Shown here in pieces: positions 49,101 to 62,160 of a stretch of DNA of 64,000 nt (the first letter of the stretch is position 1; the number at the start of each line of letters is the position of its first letter). The DNA is from Bugula neritina. Taxonomy: Eukaryota > Bryozoa > Gymnolaemata > Cheilostomatida > Bugulidae. Made by a program: the position numbers and the translations under genes. The notes below the pieces were generated by a model. It was not told the DNA's origin, ran no database searches, and worked only from the letters and a program-made list of their open reading frames with translations. The stretch lies in assembly GCA_964035545.1 (NCBI GenBank), contig OZ037766.1, positions 786,501-850,500 of the forward strand, written 5' to 3'.

Positions 49101-50625
49101 CAGAGTCAAACAGTGTGAGATCTGCCAGGCCAGTAAGCATAGCCGCCCCCCTGGTGAAGCAGGACGGCGGAGGCTATATGCTGGCAGGCCCTGGCAAGTA
49201 GTCGCTGTAGACCTGGTCGGACCCATGCCCCTGACCCCCAGAGGCAATAATTGGATCCTAGTACTAACCGACCACTTTACTAGGTGGGCGGATGCTCTGG
49301 CTATCCCAGATGCATCAGCCCCAACAGTGGCCAGGGCACTAGACCAACATGTATTCTGTTATTTTGGGCTTCCCGAACAGATACACTCTGATCAAGGCGC
49401 TCAATTCCAGTCTCAACTGATGAGCGACCTTTGTCACCTCTGGGGAGTAAATCAGAGCAGGACCACCCCCTACCACCCTCAAGGTAACGGGGTGGTGGAG
49501 CGCAACAACCGGATGCTAGGTGATGCGCTCCGGAGTCTCCTCCTTGGACGAGGTCAAGAGGAATGGGATACGGTGTTGCCGCAAGTCATGCGTGCATATC
49601 GTAGCACCCCACACACCAGTACTGGTGAGACCCCAAACCTCTTGATGCTCGGGAGAGAGACTCGTGTCCCTGACCATCTCACCTATCACGTTCCAGAGCA
49701 AGATAACTCGGTTCACGAGTATGCCAGTGAACTAGTGGAACGGATGAAGGCCGCACACGATATACTGCGTCAACAGCAGTGGAAGGTGCGGCACGAAGAT
49801 TCCGATGAACCCCCTCTCTATCAAAGGGGAGATAAGGTGTGGATGGTCAATTACCGTAGGCGCCGCGGACAGGCTGATAAGCTGAAGCCTAAGTTCGTAG
49901 GCCCCTACGTGGTCGTCGAGGCTATGCCCAATCATACGTACAAGATTGAGCGCTCAGGACAGGTGTCTATCCAGAATGAGTCTCGCTTGAAACCGTATTG
50001 GGCTAGCCCCGGCGGAGTGGGAGAAGCCCCCCCGTTGTTAGAGCCCAGAAGGCAGACAACAACGCGCGGGCGACGGCGGCATGGACCTGAATACGAAGTG
50101 GTCATACCGCGGGAAGAAAACTTGGTGAGAGAGGAGCGGCAGCTTCTGCCAACAGAAGCGTGTCCGCCACCGCCAAGTCTGATTCCATCACTTCCAGAAA
50201 CCGAGCCGGTTCCGGAAGTGCAAACCCCCACGGAGGGAGGGGCTCCATCCGGAGAACAAGAAGAGGTGACTGCTGACGGTGAAGTAGAGACGCCATTAGA
50301 GGCCCCTACTAACGAACCGGCAAGCGTGTCACCCCCCCTAGAAAGGGGACAGCGTACGAGGCAACCCCCCGCATACTTGAAGGACTTCGTATGTGACTGC
50401 GTTAAAAGCGGCACACATGAAAGTCTAGGGGAAAACCGTACGAGAAAAGAATCGAGCAAATGTGGGAGTTGTCAACACCACGGAAATATCAACTTTTACA
50501 TCGGCGGAAATAGAAATAAAATTCATCCGCCGGGTGCACAAAGTCTTAATCACGCACCCCAACCACGTTGCTCGATCTTTTCATACGCTGATGCAGTCAG
50601 GAGTAGACGTGTTTCTAAGCAGTAG
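45997..50625 (+). CDS. pol: Pol of Gypsy element 2 (protease, RT, RNase H, integrase)
   Basis: Open from about 45997, but translation should enter at the heptamer 46057-46063. Domains: protease with LIDSGCTTN; RT with FSTLDLLSGYWQ and YLDD; RNase H with LDTDASDQNVGAVL; integrase zinc domain (THKQAH, CEICQ) and DDE core (AVDLVGP, HSDQGAQFQS, GVVERNNRM); GPY/F-type module (FVGPYVVVEA). No chromodomain seen. All catalytic motifs are present and no stop interrupts, so it may be active. The tail differs completely from element 1 in sequence. GC-rich codons contrast with host exons. Confidence 0.95.
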   Translation: MLGVRKSRTFPPILSLPKSGVKLPRPADVPTFRGPTKPLGKKKRRSPRRVPRTGNQQWQQPRRTSKGLRPAAAFSMPLHNRFTGLQVQESGWEHTKVAENLASAPPRPAYHRPKRPPSRPKARGVLPARVRPEGRVQVQPHGNSYFLPGKLEGKAVTFLIDSGCTTNLLSRQLFDTLSARVRGEMEAYEGEYGTLADGSCLPFYGIIELTGRVRDQTIQETFIVSQLKEDAILGMPFLKRHGCHIDFSRSAMMMSGRELACVDKFGCPLVGGVQVVRNRTIPGRSRATIHCRVNSSRISGLGVVEGAHEKIQLASSLNQLTEQGEILVQCVNPFTEPIKLPAGSMLGRFHSVQEGDVGPSLGDATEALPRHPIQGRGTVPTHLRELYETASGGCASNRERQAMAKLLRDYGDVFSSGEHDVGLTGIVRHEIPLTAGTVPVRQPTRRLGPEKEKEVSRQVRDLLDRGLIEPAHSAWSSPVVLVRKKDGSWRFCVDYRKLNSVTIQDAYPLPRIDESLDALAGSKYFSTLDLLSGYWQVPLSPDAQEKAAFITRDGLWKWKVLPFGLTSAPATFQRLMEQVLSGLHWKTLLVYLDDVIVISPDFETHVSRLQEVFERLRGAGLKLKPSKCALLQPEVKYLGHVVGRNGVATDPEKVRAVEDWVTPQDLTGLRAFLGLVGYYRQYIPDFAGIAQPLNRLTAKGVTWQWTPVEQEAFDRLKGCLLTAPILAYPDPTLEYILDTDASDQNVGAVLSQVQEGREVVVAYYSKSLSPAERNYCTTRKELLAVIKSVKHFRPYLYGRKFRLRTDHASLIWLCRRAEPSSQVARWLEILAEFSYRIEHRPGKRHSNADGLSRRPDRGCKQCLNIERRDGGPPRCELETLAHHGAPFDWDQGQLRQRVDESPEDVQNLRANPVLAGNVRELKKLQEELPGVVADVYRAKREGRRPSEERIRQGCAEFRLYCQRWDSLRIGQDGLLTISLAASGRHPERKRVVCPTAIRRELIWDTHKQAHAGVKRVISKLRLRWYWPQMERDVRLRVKQCEICQASKHSRPPGEAGRRRLYAGRPWQVVAVDLVGPMPLTPRGNNWILVLTDHFTRWADALAIPDASAPTVARALDQHVFCYFGLPEQIHSDQGAQFQSQLMSDLCHLWGVNQSRTTPYHPQGNGVVERNNRMLGDALRSLLLGRGQEEWDTVLPQVMRAYRSTPHTSTGETPNLLMLGRETRVPDHLTYHVPEQDNSVHEYASELVERMKAAHDILRQQQWKVRHEDSDEPPLYQRGDKVWMVNYRRRRGQADKLKPKFVGPYVVVEAMPNHTYKIERSGQVSIQNESRLKPYWASPGGVGEAPPLLEPRRQTTTRGRRRHGPEYEVVIPREENLVREERQLLPTEACPPPPSLIPSLPETEPVPEVQTPTEGGAPSGEQEEVTADGEVETPLEAPTNEPASVSPPLERGQRTRQPPAYLKDFVCDCVKSGTHESLGENRTRKESSKCGSCQHHGNINFYIGGNRNKIHPPGAQSLNHAPQPRCSIFSYADAVRSRRVSKQ
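46050..46105 (+). promoter_or_regulatory. -1 ribosomal frameshift cassette, gag-pol, element 2
   Basis: Heptamer G TTA AAC (46057-46063) in the gag register, at the position homologous to TTTAAAC of element 1. About 5 nt later comes a stem, CGGCCCGC pairing with GCGGGCCG, extended by two pairs past a bulged A, with a 17-nt loop. The gag stop follows at 46112-46114. GTTAAAC is a known variant slippery site (used by equine arteritis virus). Confidence 0.75.
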
Positions 50626-50865
50626 TTCAAACCATTTCACATACTCAGTATGTCTTACGACAACAGATCGTGGGGTGAGTTAACTATATCTTAATACGAA
50701 ACTAGATTGCATCGCTCAGCTCTGACCCACTGAGTCAATCGAGCTGGAGATAGGTTAGTGAAATACCGTAGTAAGAACTCAGTTTGACTTAGAGATTTTT
50801 ATAATCTCATTGCAATACGGTTCTATCTGACTATTCACTATCATTAATCTCTACGAGGTAACTGA
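50626..50865. other. Short spacer between pol and third ORF of element 2
   Basis: About 240 bp, AT-richer than the coding parts, with stops in the third-ORF frame (the last is TGA at 50863-50865). No feature recognised. Confidence 0.5.
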
Positions 50866-51726
50866 ATTAGGAGTTGCCAAGCTGTTCAAGCTGACAACAC
50901 GACAGTGTACTGTACTAACACTGTTGAAACTTTTTCAGATTACACTCGACCCACTACAACCAGGGTACGGGATAGAACACTTCCCGCTCCGTATCCGGAG
51001 GACCAGGCTAGTGGTGACCGGCCTGAGCCACTACGCCGCCGTTGGCGGTGGGTGTCTCCACAAACCGAAGAAGAAATAGAAACAGCCTGGGGGTCCAGAG
51101 GACGGACGAGATGCCAGATCTGTGGTGAAGATTGCGCATCTCACCGCTCCCTTAAACTACACGTCAATGCTCACCTCCTACTGACCTTCTGCCCCTGCGG
51201 GTACAATGATGTGTATCCCTACCCCGTCACCAAACACAGAGCGGCGGGCTGCTTCCCTGGAGAAAACTATGTGGTCGACGCTAAGCTGTACCCGGAGTTC
51301 CTCACATATATACGACCTCTGGTAAAGAAGGCCATGCTATTAGCCGTTCTATCCTCGGGGTTCCAACGTGTGTTAGACAACGCCCGCCAACAATCCCCGT
51401 TGGTGTCTGACCGCCCTCAAATTACATACACCCCCGAGGAAACTACATATCCAGAAGAAGGAGAGATCTCCCCTACCCCGGCGAAGAGACGAACCAGGTC
51501 CCCCAGTCCACCCTTACGCCGCAGACGGACACCGTCCCCCGACCCGGTACGACTAGCCACAGTAGAAGAACGCCTCCTACGATTACAAGAAGAGTTCACC
51601 CAGCTGGCACCAGACCTACTTAACACTACCACAGGACTCTTCCAGCTCAAGGGATCCGTATGCCGTATGAAACGGAAACTGCGTACATGCCAAGCCAAAC
51701 ACCGGCGTGCCCAACAAGGACTCTAA
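50866..51726 (+). CDS. Third ORF of Gypsy element 2: zinc-finger / coiled-coil protein
   Basis: Open from 50866 to the TAA at 51726, without an ATG near its start. Contains CQICGEDC...H...H, then CPCGYNDVYPYP...H...C, the block YPEFLTYIRPLV, an Arg/Ser/Pro-rich stretch (RRTRSPSPPLRRRR) and a C-terminal coiled coil. This matches the third ORF of element 1 in order and motifs. The lack of a start codon, plus the acceptor-like ACTTTTTCAG ending at 50939, suggests expression from a spliced mRNA. Function unknown; no membrane segment is seen. Confidence 0.75.
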   Translation: MRSCQAVQADNTTVYCTNTVETFSDYTRPTTTRVRDRTLPAPYPEDQASGDRPEPLRRRWRWVSPQTEEEIETAWGSRGRTRCQICGEDCASHRSLKLHVNAHLLLTFCPCGYNDVYPYPVTKHRAAGCFPGENYVVDAKLYPEFLTYIRPLVKKAMLLAVLSSGFQRVLDNARQQSPLVSDRPQITYTPEETTYPEEGEISPTPAKRRTRSPSPPLRRRRTPSPDPVRLATVEERLLRLQEEFTQLAPDLLNTTTGLFQLKGSVCRMKRKLRTCQAKHRRAQQGL

Positions 51727-51995
51727 TATGCTACCCAGAATACTCCACATTTGGTGAGGAACCAAACTCGTGTAAATGCTTAACTGCTAGACAGGTTAAT
51801 CCTTGTCTACTACCACAGCTAGCTAGTATTCCTCGTCTATCTGTAGCTGGCCAATTGTATGCAACGGATCGTTACCGTGACTCTGTCTACTATTATGTCT
51901 CTTCCTGTATATTATGTATTATTTTTGTCCACTGATGTATGCAATTACTATTGAATGTTTTTTTTATATATATATCAGAAAGATAGCTTTCTGCT
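51727..51995. other. 3' untranslated part of element 2
   Basis: Between the third ORF and the PPT; no reading frame recognised. Ends in a TATATA stretch before the polypurine tract. Confidence 0.5.
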
Positions 51996-52006
51996 GGTGG
52001 GGGCGG
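51996..52006 (+). other. Polypurine tract of element 2
   Basis: GGTGGGGGCGG immediately before the 3' LTR. Confidence 0.6.
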
Positions 52007-52312
52007 TGTGGTGGTTCGTGGAACTACCAGCAGCACAATATGTAGGGTCGCGTAATTGACCCGGAACAATGGATAACCAATTAGCGTAGTTGATAGTTAG
52101 CAGCAATTGTAGTTTCCCGCTGCTAACGCAGTCGAAGCTAGAGTGTGAAATAGATTAGATGTGTAGCTTGTTTGAGATAATGTATCGTGTTTTTCTAATG
52201 TATAGTTGTGTATAAAATATACTCGTTCACTCGACTTAACCTGGTGCAGTTCTATAATAGATGAATAGACTCTCTGGATAGTACATCAACCCCAAAACTG
52301 AAAATTATAACA
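52007..52312 (+). repeat. 3' LTR of Gypsy element 2
   Basis: 306 bp; no difference from 44818-45123 seen by eye. It ends 257 bp before the TRIM copy C start codon, so its promoter could influence that gene (inference). Confidence 0.93.
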
Positions 52313-52568
52313 TTATTCTACTATCATTTCAAATAATATCATAATAGACTGCTATTTCCATATTACTATGTAGCACGCAGATGCCATTAATATTAAAATA
52401 CATTATTGTAATTGACAATTTATAACTTAATTTTGGATTTGCAAAGTGAAAGTGAAATTCTTGAGTTGAAAATCAATATTATTCACGGTAGGTAGCCAAC
52501 AATTTTCTAGTACTTAAAATGAATGCTAGTATCCTATACAATATTTTAGGTTTTTGTTCCAACTCAGA

Positions 52569-55500
52569 ATGGCAGACTCTAGAATAATAAAGAAAAAACT
52601 CAATGACTCATACAGATGTGGATACTGCAAGCAGAACTTTCATAAACTTGGAGATCCCAGAACCCTGCCCTGTCTACATGTCTACTGTATGAGGTGTTTG
52701 CAGACGGATATTGGCTACAGGAAAGATCACATAAAGTGTGCATATTGTGGGTGAGTTACTGTCAGCCCACAAACAATATGACTTACTGTTTATAATTTCT
52801 AATATGTAACACTGTAATCAATTCTCTGAACAAGTGATTAGATTTGTATATTACTAATTGCTGTATTGATTGTTGGACAAACTATGTCAAAATTATGGTA
52901 CGCTGAAGCTAAAAAACTTTTTGGTGAGACATTTATTGAATACAACTTCTATGAAATTTTGTTTGCAGTAAGCAATTCTATTACATCACGGATCCCACAA
53001 CTCTACCAGTGGCTAAGCTGGGTGATGTTCTAGAATACAAAGCTCCTCCCAAACCTGCACCCATTCTCTGTGATGTGTGTGAGGATGGAACAGAAGCTGT
53101 AGTGTTCTGTGTAGAGAGTGAGAAGAAGTTGTGTGAACAGCATCAGCAGGTGAGTTGTGTGTTGACTGTAGCTACTAGTACAGGACATACTGATTCGAGT
53201 TATACTGTAGAATTCTCTTCTAGTCTCAGGAAAGACAGAGATATGTCATGACTGTATGTCTGTGTGTCTGTCGGTGTGTATAGTACAGCACACAGTCCTC
53301 TGTGCTGCTGTTATCACCTTACATTATATACCATCTAGTACTGTCAACCTGACTATCAATACCTTATATGCAAGCGCCAACCTACTAGCTGTGATTCATG
53401 ATTCAACCATGTTTTCTGTTGTCAGAACCATGAAGCACACTTGAAGACTTACATGAACACTACACACCAGTTTGTTCCCATTGACCTCTACACAGCATCT
53501 CCACAGCGCTACTCCGTTACTAACTGTGAACATCATGAACACCATCAGCTGATAGAGGCGTGTTCTCAGTGTCACCAGAGATTCTGTATTCGGTGTGACT
53601 CTAAGAGTGGATGTGGAAAAGTGGCAGGTGATTTCATTCTTTCAATTTTCTAACTTTGGCTGTTTATAACATCCACCAAGTTTGAGAAAGCATATCATAG
53701 TTTACATGAGAATAGCACGTGTTCCTGTGTGGCCACATGATAGAACTCTGTCTAAGGTAACCGATGCACTGAATGTCTTGAGGTGAATACTTGAATATTA
53801 TTTCAGGGAGAAAAGCAGCTTCTCACAACGTAACATCGTTGAATGATTTATCCCGTGAGCTGAGAGACAAACTGACTAAGGAAATGAAGATTCTGTCTGA
53901 GAAGATTTCAGAGTTGGATGACATATCAAAGGATGCCTGGAGACAGCTGAGTGAAATAGAAGATGATGTGAAGAAGATGTTTGCCAGAGTATATGCTACA
54001 GTTAATGCAAAGGTTGGCAGACATGTTTGTAGAGAATATAGATGACTATTATGTAATGTTTCTCCCATTCCAAGAAACTATGTATTTATCATAATAATGT
54101 ATAGCTATTGTAATGAAGACTTCATACTATGTGTTAATTCTCTAATGTTATGCTGCAGTACAAAACTTCATATGTACTCAGAAATCAGCAGCCATTAAAC
54201 CATCACCATTTTGTGTGCAAGTAGCAGTAGTCATTCATCACGTGACACTTAGTGCAGGTGAACCTGTCAATACAGGTGACTCACTCATCCTTCTGCAACT
54301 GTCAATCACTCACACAGGGAGGTTGGCTGTGTGAGTGATTGACAGGAAGGATGAGGAGACTAGTCACATGATGTACTAGCAGTCTGCTATGTATAGAGTG
54401 TCACATGACTGAGTCACTGTGTGTCTACTCAGTGGGTGGTCTGTCAGCTGTCACTCTCATGTCAAATGTAGAGGTTGTGAGGTGCAGATGTGGTTATAAT
54501 GTGTTACTATTTATTAGATAGAAAAGATTAGAAAGAGAGGTGAGGAACTGAAGGATGAATTATCAGAATATCTGAGAAGCAGCACAGAGATGGTGGTTAA
54601 TTATAGATATGACCTGGCAGTGAAACATGGTGTTGATAAGTTGTCTCTGGTGGACAGAGTACAACATGCAGTTGATAAGTTCAATGATGCAGGCATTGTG
54701 AGAGACTACAAAGAGATGAGTGAGAAGATGAAAAAGGCTTTAGACATCAGTATGGTAGAGAAATGTTCTGTTCCTCGCAAATTTCTGGCATCTGCAAGTA
54801 TGTAGAATTATTAAACAGAATTCATCTCCACAAATTCAGAATTTATTCACAGCTTTCCACTTGCAGATTTTGATAAGCTTTTTTCTCAAATAGTTCACCA
54901 TTGGAAGCTGAAAAGTAAAAAATTAAGTTCGTGTATTTTATGTTGATATTCATTAGTGATTAGAATATTAACTAGTGTTATTTCTACTCTCACATTATGA
55001 GACATTTCTGCAGTGTTTCAGAGTTTATGATGTATAAGTGAGCTGCTAAACTGTGTTATGCTGACTACCTGCTGTCAGTATTAACAAAACACTCTCTACC
55101 TGTGCAGGTGATGAGATTCTCAAGTTATAGAATTGTTATTTTGTTGTTGCAGACAGTGAAGACAGTCTGGGACTGAAGTTGGTGGGAGTTGGTACAGCAC
55201 CAGCTTCTCTACAGTCTGATGGACTTCCTGTACGTGGCTGGTGTGCGAGAGTAAACATCTCAGCTGATGGACATCTCATGTGTCGGACACTAGAAGGTGT
55301 AGAAGTAATAAATAGAGAGACTCTGGATACTATCAGCTCAGTGAAACACACTAACGCTACAGAGTGGTGGGAGATAATCCAACCTGAAGGGGTGATGGTT
55401 GGCAGCTGGTATAACAAGAAGGAGAAATCAGCTGAAGTCTCACTTCTTGATCCGAACTCCTTTAAGAAGTCTCGCTCTCTCTACAAGCAGTCAGTAGTTG

Positions 55501-57009
55501 AACCCACTTACTATAGAATAGCTCAGCACCTCTCTCTAGTGTATATTGTAGATTACAGAGAGAAACAGCTGGTAGTCTATAATCTAGTTGACAACAAAAT
55601 ACAGAAGTTCCCAGTTCCTGAGATGAAGTTCCCTGCACCTGTATGCATCCTCCCAGACTCAACTCTCCTCATAGGAGACCACACTGAAGATGGTAAAGTG
55701 AGAAGATATAAAGTGGAGAACACAACTCTCACTCTGATGTGGGAATTCCCTCACATCTCAGACCTATCTGGTATTTCCTTTGATCCAACATCTGAACTGA
55801 TTCACATCTGTACATGGGAAGGACCTCTCCTCATCCTCTCACTTGAAGGTAAATACTCTGTTTATTATAGTAAGTTTAGTTACTTTAATACAGGGCTGTT
55901 CAACAGGCGGCCCCAGGGCTGGTTGTGACCCCCTGTATACATTTCTGTGCCCCTCCAAGGCATAACACATGAGATTATATTGCACATGTATATGAATTAC
56001 AGTAGAAAAAACAACCTTTTAAATGCCTTATTTATACACATGCTACATACATGCAGCCTGCAGTAACTGTTAGGATTTCATTATGTAATGAGTCATGAAT
56101 AGGAATTTGGAATAAATTTAAAGTTTACAATGGCTCCCCCTACTGGAATATTCCATTTCAGTGGTCCTCTCTCCGAAATGGTTAGACACCCCTGCTTTAT
56201 TGCAATTTAGTGATATTTTATTCTAGTAATATCACAGGCTATATCATGATATTGTTAGTAAATACTTGGCTCTGAGGCTAATTTATAATAAATAGTATTT
56301 CATGGAAGTGTTTTACAGTAATTTTAGAGGTGCTCAGTCTAACAACTGTACAGACTGCCAGCTACACATGAGTTATGAGTTGTAGTTTGACTTCAGTCTA
56401 GTGCTGCTATTGTTTTGGTCATCAGATAATTTAGAGATAAATAATTTGATACTTTTTGACTGCCATTACTGAGACTATTGTAATTTGATGATGGCTGGTA
56501 GAGCAGTGTTTGCTGGTGGGACTCAGGTGGCTGTGGTTGGTTCTTGTCAAGTATTTAATATGTGATAATGTTGGAGTATATCTTATATTATGTAATTATT
56601 TATAATTATATTAGCTGAGCACTAAGTTTGTATGTTGAGTTTCTTCTCTCCATGTTGTCATTTATTATGAAGTAAAGAGTGGAGCAGCTCAGTGAATTAT
56701 TCAATACTGACTGGTAGAAGTGCAGCTGCAGGTATATTATTGAACATATTTCAGTTACTATATTATACTAGAAAGTATAGAAACTGCATGTAGTTGTGTC
56801 GGCTGTTGTGATGTCACTGTAGTCTGTCTGTTTGTCTCAAACTGATACAATCTGGTGTTATTCTATTTACAGGGAGACTGATGGTAAGAATTCCCAGAGA
56901 AAGTCTTGGTGTGACTGACTGGGTGTGTGGCATTGCTGTGTATAACAGAGACAAGGTGTTTCTAGGATGCGGAGATGATGGACTGAGGAGATACACAATA
57001 AAATACTAA
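52569..57009 (+). CDS. TRIM-like protein, RING / 2 B-box / coiled coil / propeller-like C-terminus (copy C)
   Basis: Exons 52569-52750, 52969-53149, 53426-53627, 53807-54012, 54518-54797, 55153-55848 and 56873-57009 have exactly the same lengths and phases as copy A and give 627 aa. All RING and B-box Cys/His are conserved. By hand count it differs from copy A at about 17 of 350 residues in RING, B-boxes and coil, but at about 31 of 277 in the propeller-like part. The ATG at 52569 follows the acceptor (ATATTTTAG, ending 52549). The 5' UTR intron holds the Gypsy element. The gene converges on the intact kinase gene. Confidence 0.88.
54284..54355 (+). other. Long intronic hairpin in TRIM copy C
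   Basis: Inner arms 54299-54317 and 54327-54345 are perfect (19 bp, loop 9 nt). Outer arms CTCATCCTTC (54284-54293) and GAAGGATGAG (54346-54355) pair perfectly past a 5-nt bulge. Same intron and sequence as in copy A. Confidence 0.72.
55891..56194. mobile_element. hAT-like MITE in last intron of TRIM copy C
   Basis: Orthologue of 7238-7538; ends CAGGGCTGTTCAAC and GTTAGACACCCCTG. The flanks CTTTAATA and CTTTATTG may be a decayed 8-bp duplication. Confidence 0.6.
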
Positions 57010-57246
57010 ACTTATCAGCTACAGTTTACTACTAATCAGCTCAGTGAGGTCATCAATACACACACATAGTATACATGTCAAATATAATATATTGTGTTCT
57101 ACTCACAGTGTAATAATACTTCAGTATAATATTATATATTCCACAGGACTTACACTGCTTATATGTAGTATTTAATGTTGATTAGTAAATATTATGTAAC
57201 ATATTTACTCTGCTATGCTGTCACTACTCTGTAGTCATATTTACTC

Positions 57247-57252
57247 AATAAA
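57247..57252 (+). terminator. Poly(A) signal AATAAA of TRIM copy C
   Basis: About 240 bp after the stop codon, as in copy A. Confidence 0.7.
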
Positions 57253-57687
57253 GTTTGCTTGTTTCTGACTGGTTAATGACTCATCTACCTACCTAGTCAT
57301 AATAATTTAGATTTAATTTTCTCTCTACAACGGTAGCTCTTTTATTTGAGAGGTAAATAATGAGTGTGTTTCAGCTCAACATGAGTCTAGTTACTTCCTC
57401 ATCAAGTAATAGCTGTATATAACTTGTGAGTTTAAATGGCTGGTACAGAGTAGATCAAATATTCCTGCAGATATCATGTGTTTTATAAGTATTGTATATA
57501 AAAAGAGTTACTGTAATAAATTGTAGAACTGCAGCTATTCTTAGCAAGTTTTTCCTTCAATAGTTTATTAATAGCCTCAGAAACTATATTATGTAGTTTG
57601 TGTGTGAATATGTCCCAGTATGTGGGAGTTGCTGTTTGTTGGTAAAAGACAACTCCAATCTCACCAATTATCCATGTTTAGGGTATA

Positions 57688-57946
57688 CCACACTTTGCCG
57701 TAACATAAAATGTCAGCCATATTTTTACAAGTGTTCGAGTTTCTTGTACGGCGTTGTGGTACGTTAAGATCTAGCACTGTTTGTTTCAAAAAAATTGTGG
57801 CCGGCTCCTATTGGACAGGCAGACATTCGCCTCACTTCATTGGATATAAATGAAGTGTCATAGATCGTACCTAGTAGCGCACTTTGAGAACTTCAGTCAG
57901 ACATTTTAAAAATGGCTGACATTTTACGTTACGGCCTACGGTGTGG
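57688..57946. mobile_element. MITE-like element (unit C copy)
   Basis: Orthologue of 9024-9282 and 37235-37493. Confidence 0.55.
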
Positions 57947-59313
57947 CAGAGTGTGTCCAGGGGGATAGTCTAACTGTCATACTGAAGTCAGTACCAGTGT
58001 AAGACAACTCCAGTAATTTAATTTAAATTTATCTTGTTTCGGTATTTATATCATGTATAAGCAACCCGAGTGCAGTAGTTTGGGAGATTGAGTTTGAAGT
58101 TGGGGGTTTGGGGTTTCCAGTCTAATCCCTTAACTCTACACTTGAGAACCACAAACTTGTTGCACCTGATCACCCCCAACTCGGAGCTGCTTATAGAAAG
58201 CTTATTTTCTTGTATATGCACCATGCAGTGTGTGCTCTGCAATGCTTCACAACTAATATTATATTATTGTCCAAGCCTGTCACGTGACTTACATTATGGT
58301 TGTAGGATTGCATTGTTAAACTTGGTGTACATGTTCCTCCCTACTAAGTTCCTCTAATAATAGTGTAATAATGTACTTCCATTAGCTGATTGTGTAAAGC
58401 AAACTAGTATTACTATTTGTTAGATGAGCAACAAGTGAAATTGCTGTGTTGTTGCTAGAATTGTGAAGGAGTTAAATTGAGTAACTTCCTGTGCCATCAT
58501 AAGGATACAAATAGCTATCATGGAGGTTCAACTGAATAGCTTCCAGTTTTTCTGGTCAGGAAAAGCACCACACAAGTGGCTTACAAATCATTTTGTTTTA
58601 TTATGCAAATAACCAGTGTAACCTCAACTTGACTTTACTAACTCCTCTGTGTGCCCTTCCTCTACTCTGTATTTAATTCACCAGTATCTGTTTAGTATCT
58701 GTCTTTGTATTTAGACACATGAAAAGCATGTCTAGCCATCACCAGCAATATTTCTATATTTCATTCCCATTCAAAAGGTAGAACATGAGATGCATTAAGA
58801 ACATTGTATCAAATACCAATATTGTGAATAACTAAATTAGTGCATTTTTAATAAAATCAAAAACATCAAATACAAATAATCAATTGTAGCATATTATTGC
58901 ATAGAAATATGATCCCAAAACTTGCATAAAATATTTTATATATAAAACCCTAAAACATTGTTCATAGCTCAACATGAAATAGAAATAATAAAAATATATA
59001 TTCTATAGCCAATATAAATGTTACGAGATATGCTAGTCACTAGATATGTACTATTAACTATATACAAACATGGATACTGTTTCAATATATTTACCTGCTA
59101 AAAGTACAGGTAAATAATATGACATAAGAATATTATACATTTCAGATCTTGATACTCACTATGCTAATTGTAAATAGAGAGAATATTTAATGATTACTCC
59201 ACAATGTAAACATTCTAAGCTGAGAACTACATCCACATTGTCACATACTGATAATTTATTTCTCTAGCAATGTCAGTGTTTCCATAGCAACAATATTTCA
59301 AACAAAGTAGACT

Positions 59314-62160
<2,847 letters not shown>

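Larger units (their letters stand above)
44818..52312 (+). mobile_element. Full-length Ty3/Gypsy LTR retrotransposon, element 2
   Basis: 7495 bp, 306-bp LTRs that look identical by eye, flanked by TTAT. Order: LTR, PBS, gag, pol in the -1 frame, third ORF, PPT, LTR. Protein level is close to element 1 through RT and integrase, but the LTRs are unrelated, so the two are different families of one lineage. It inserted in the sense orientation into the 5' UTR intron of TRIM copy C; the interrupted intron sequence resumes at 52313. Confidence 0.95.
57010..59313. other. Convergent intergenic region, unit C
   Basis: Collinear with 8352-10681; holds AATAAA (57247-57252) and the MITE below. No gene seen. 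Confidence 0.5.

Noticed and set aside
45433-51698. Antisense and alternative frames across Gypsy element 2
   Set aside because: Overlap functional domains of gag, pol or the third ORF on the other strand or frame and have no recognisable motifs.
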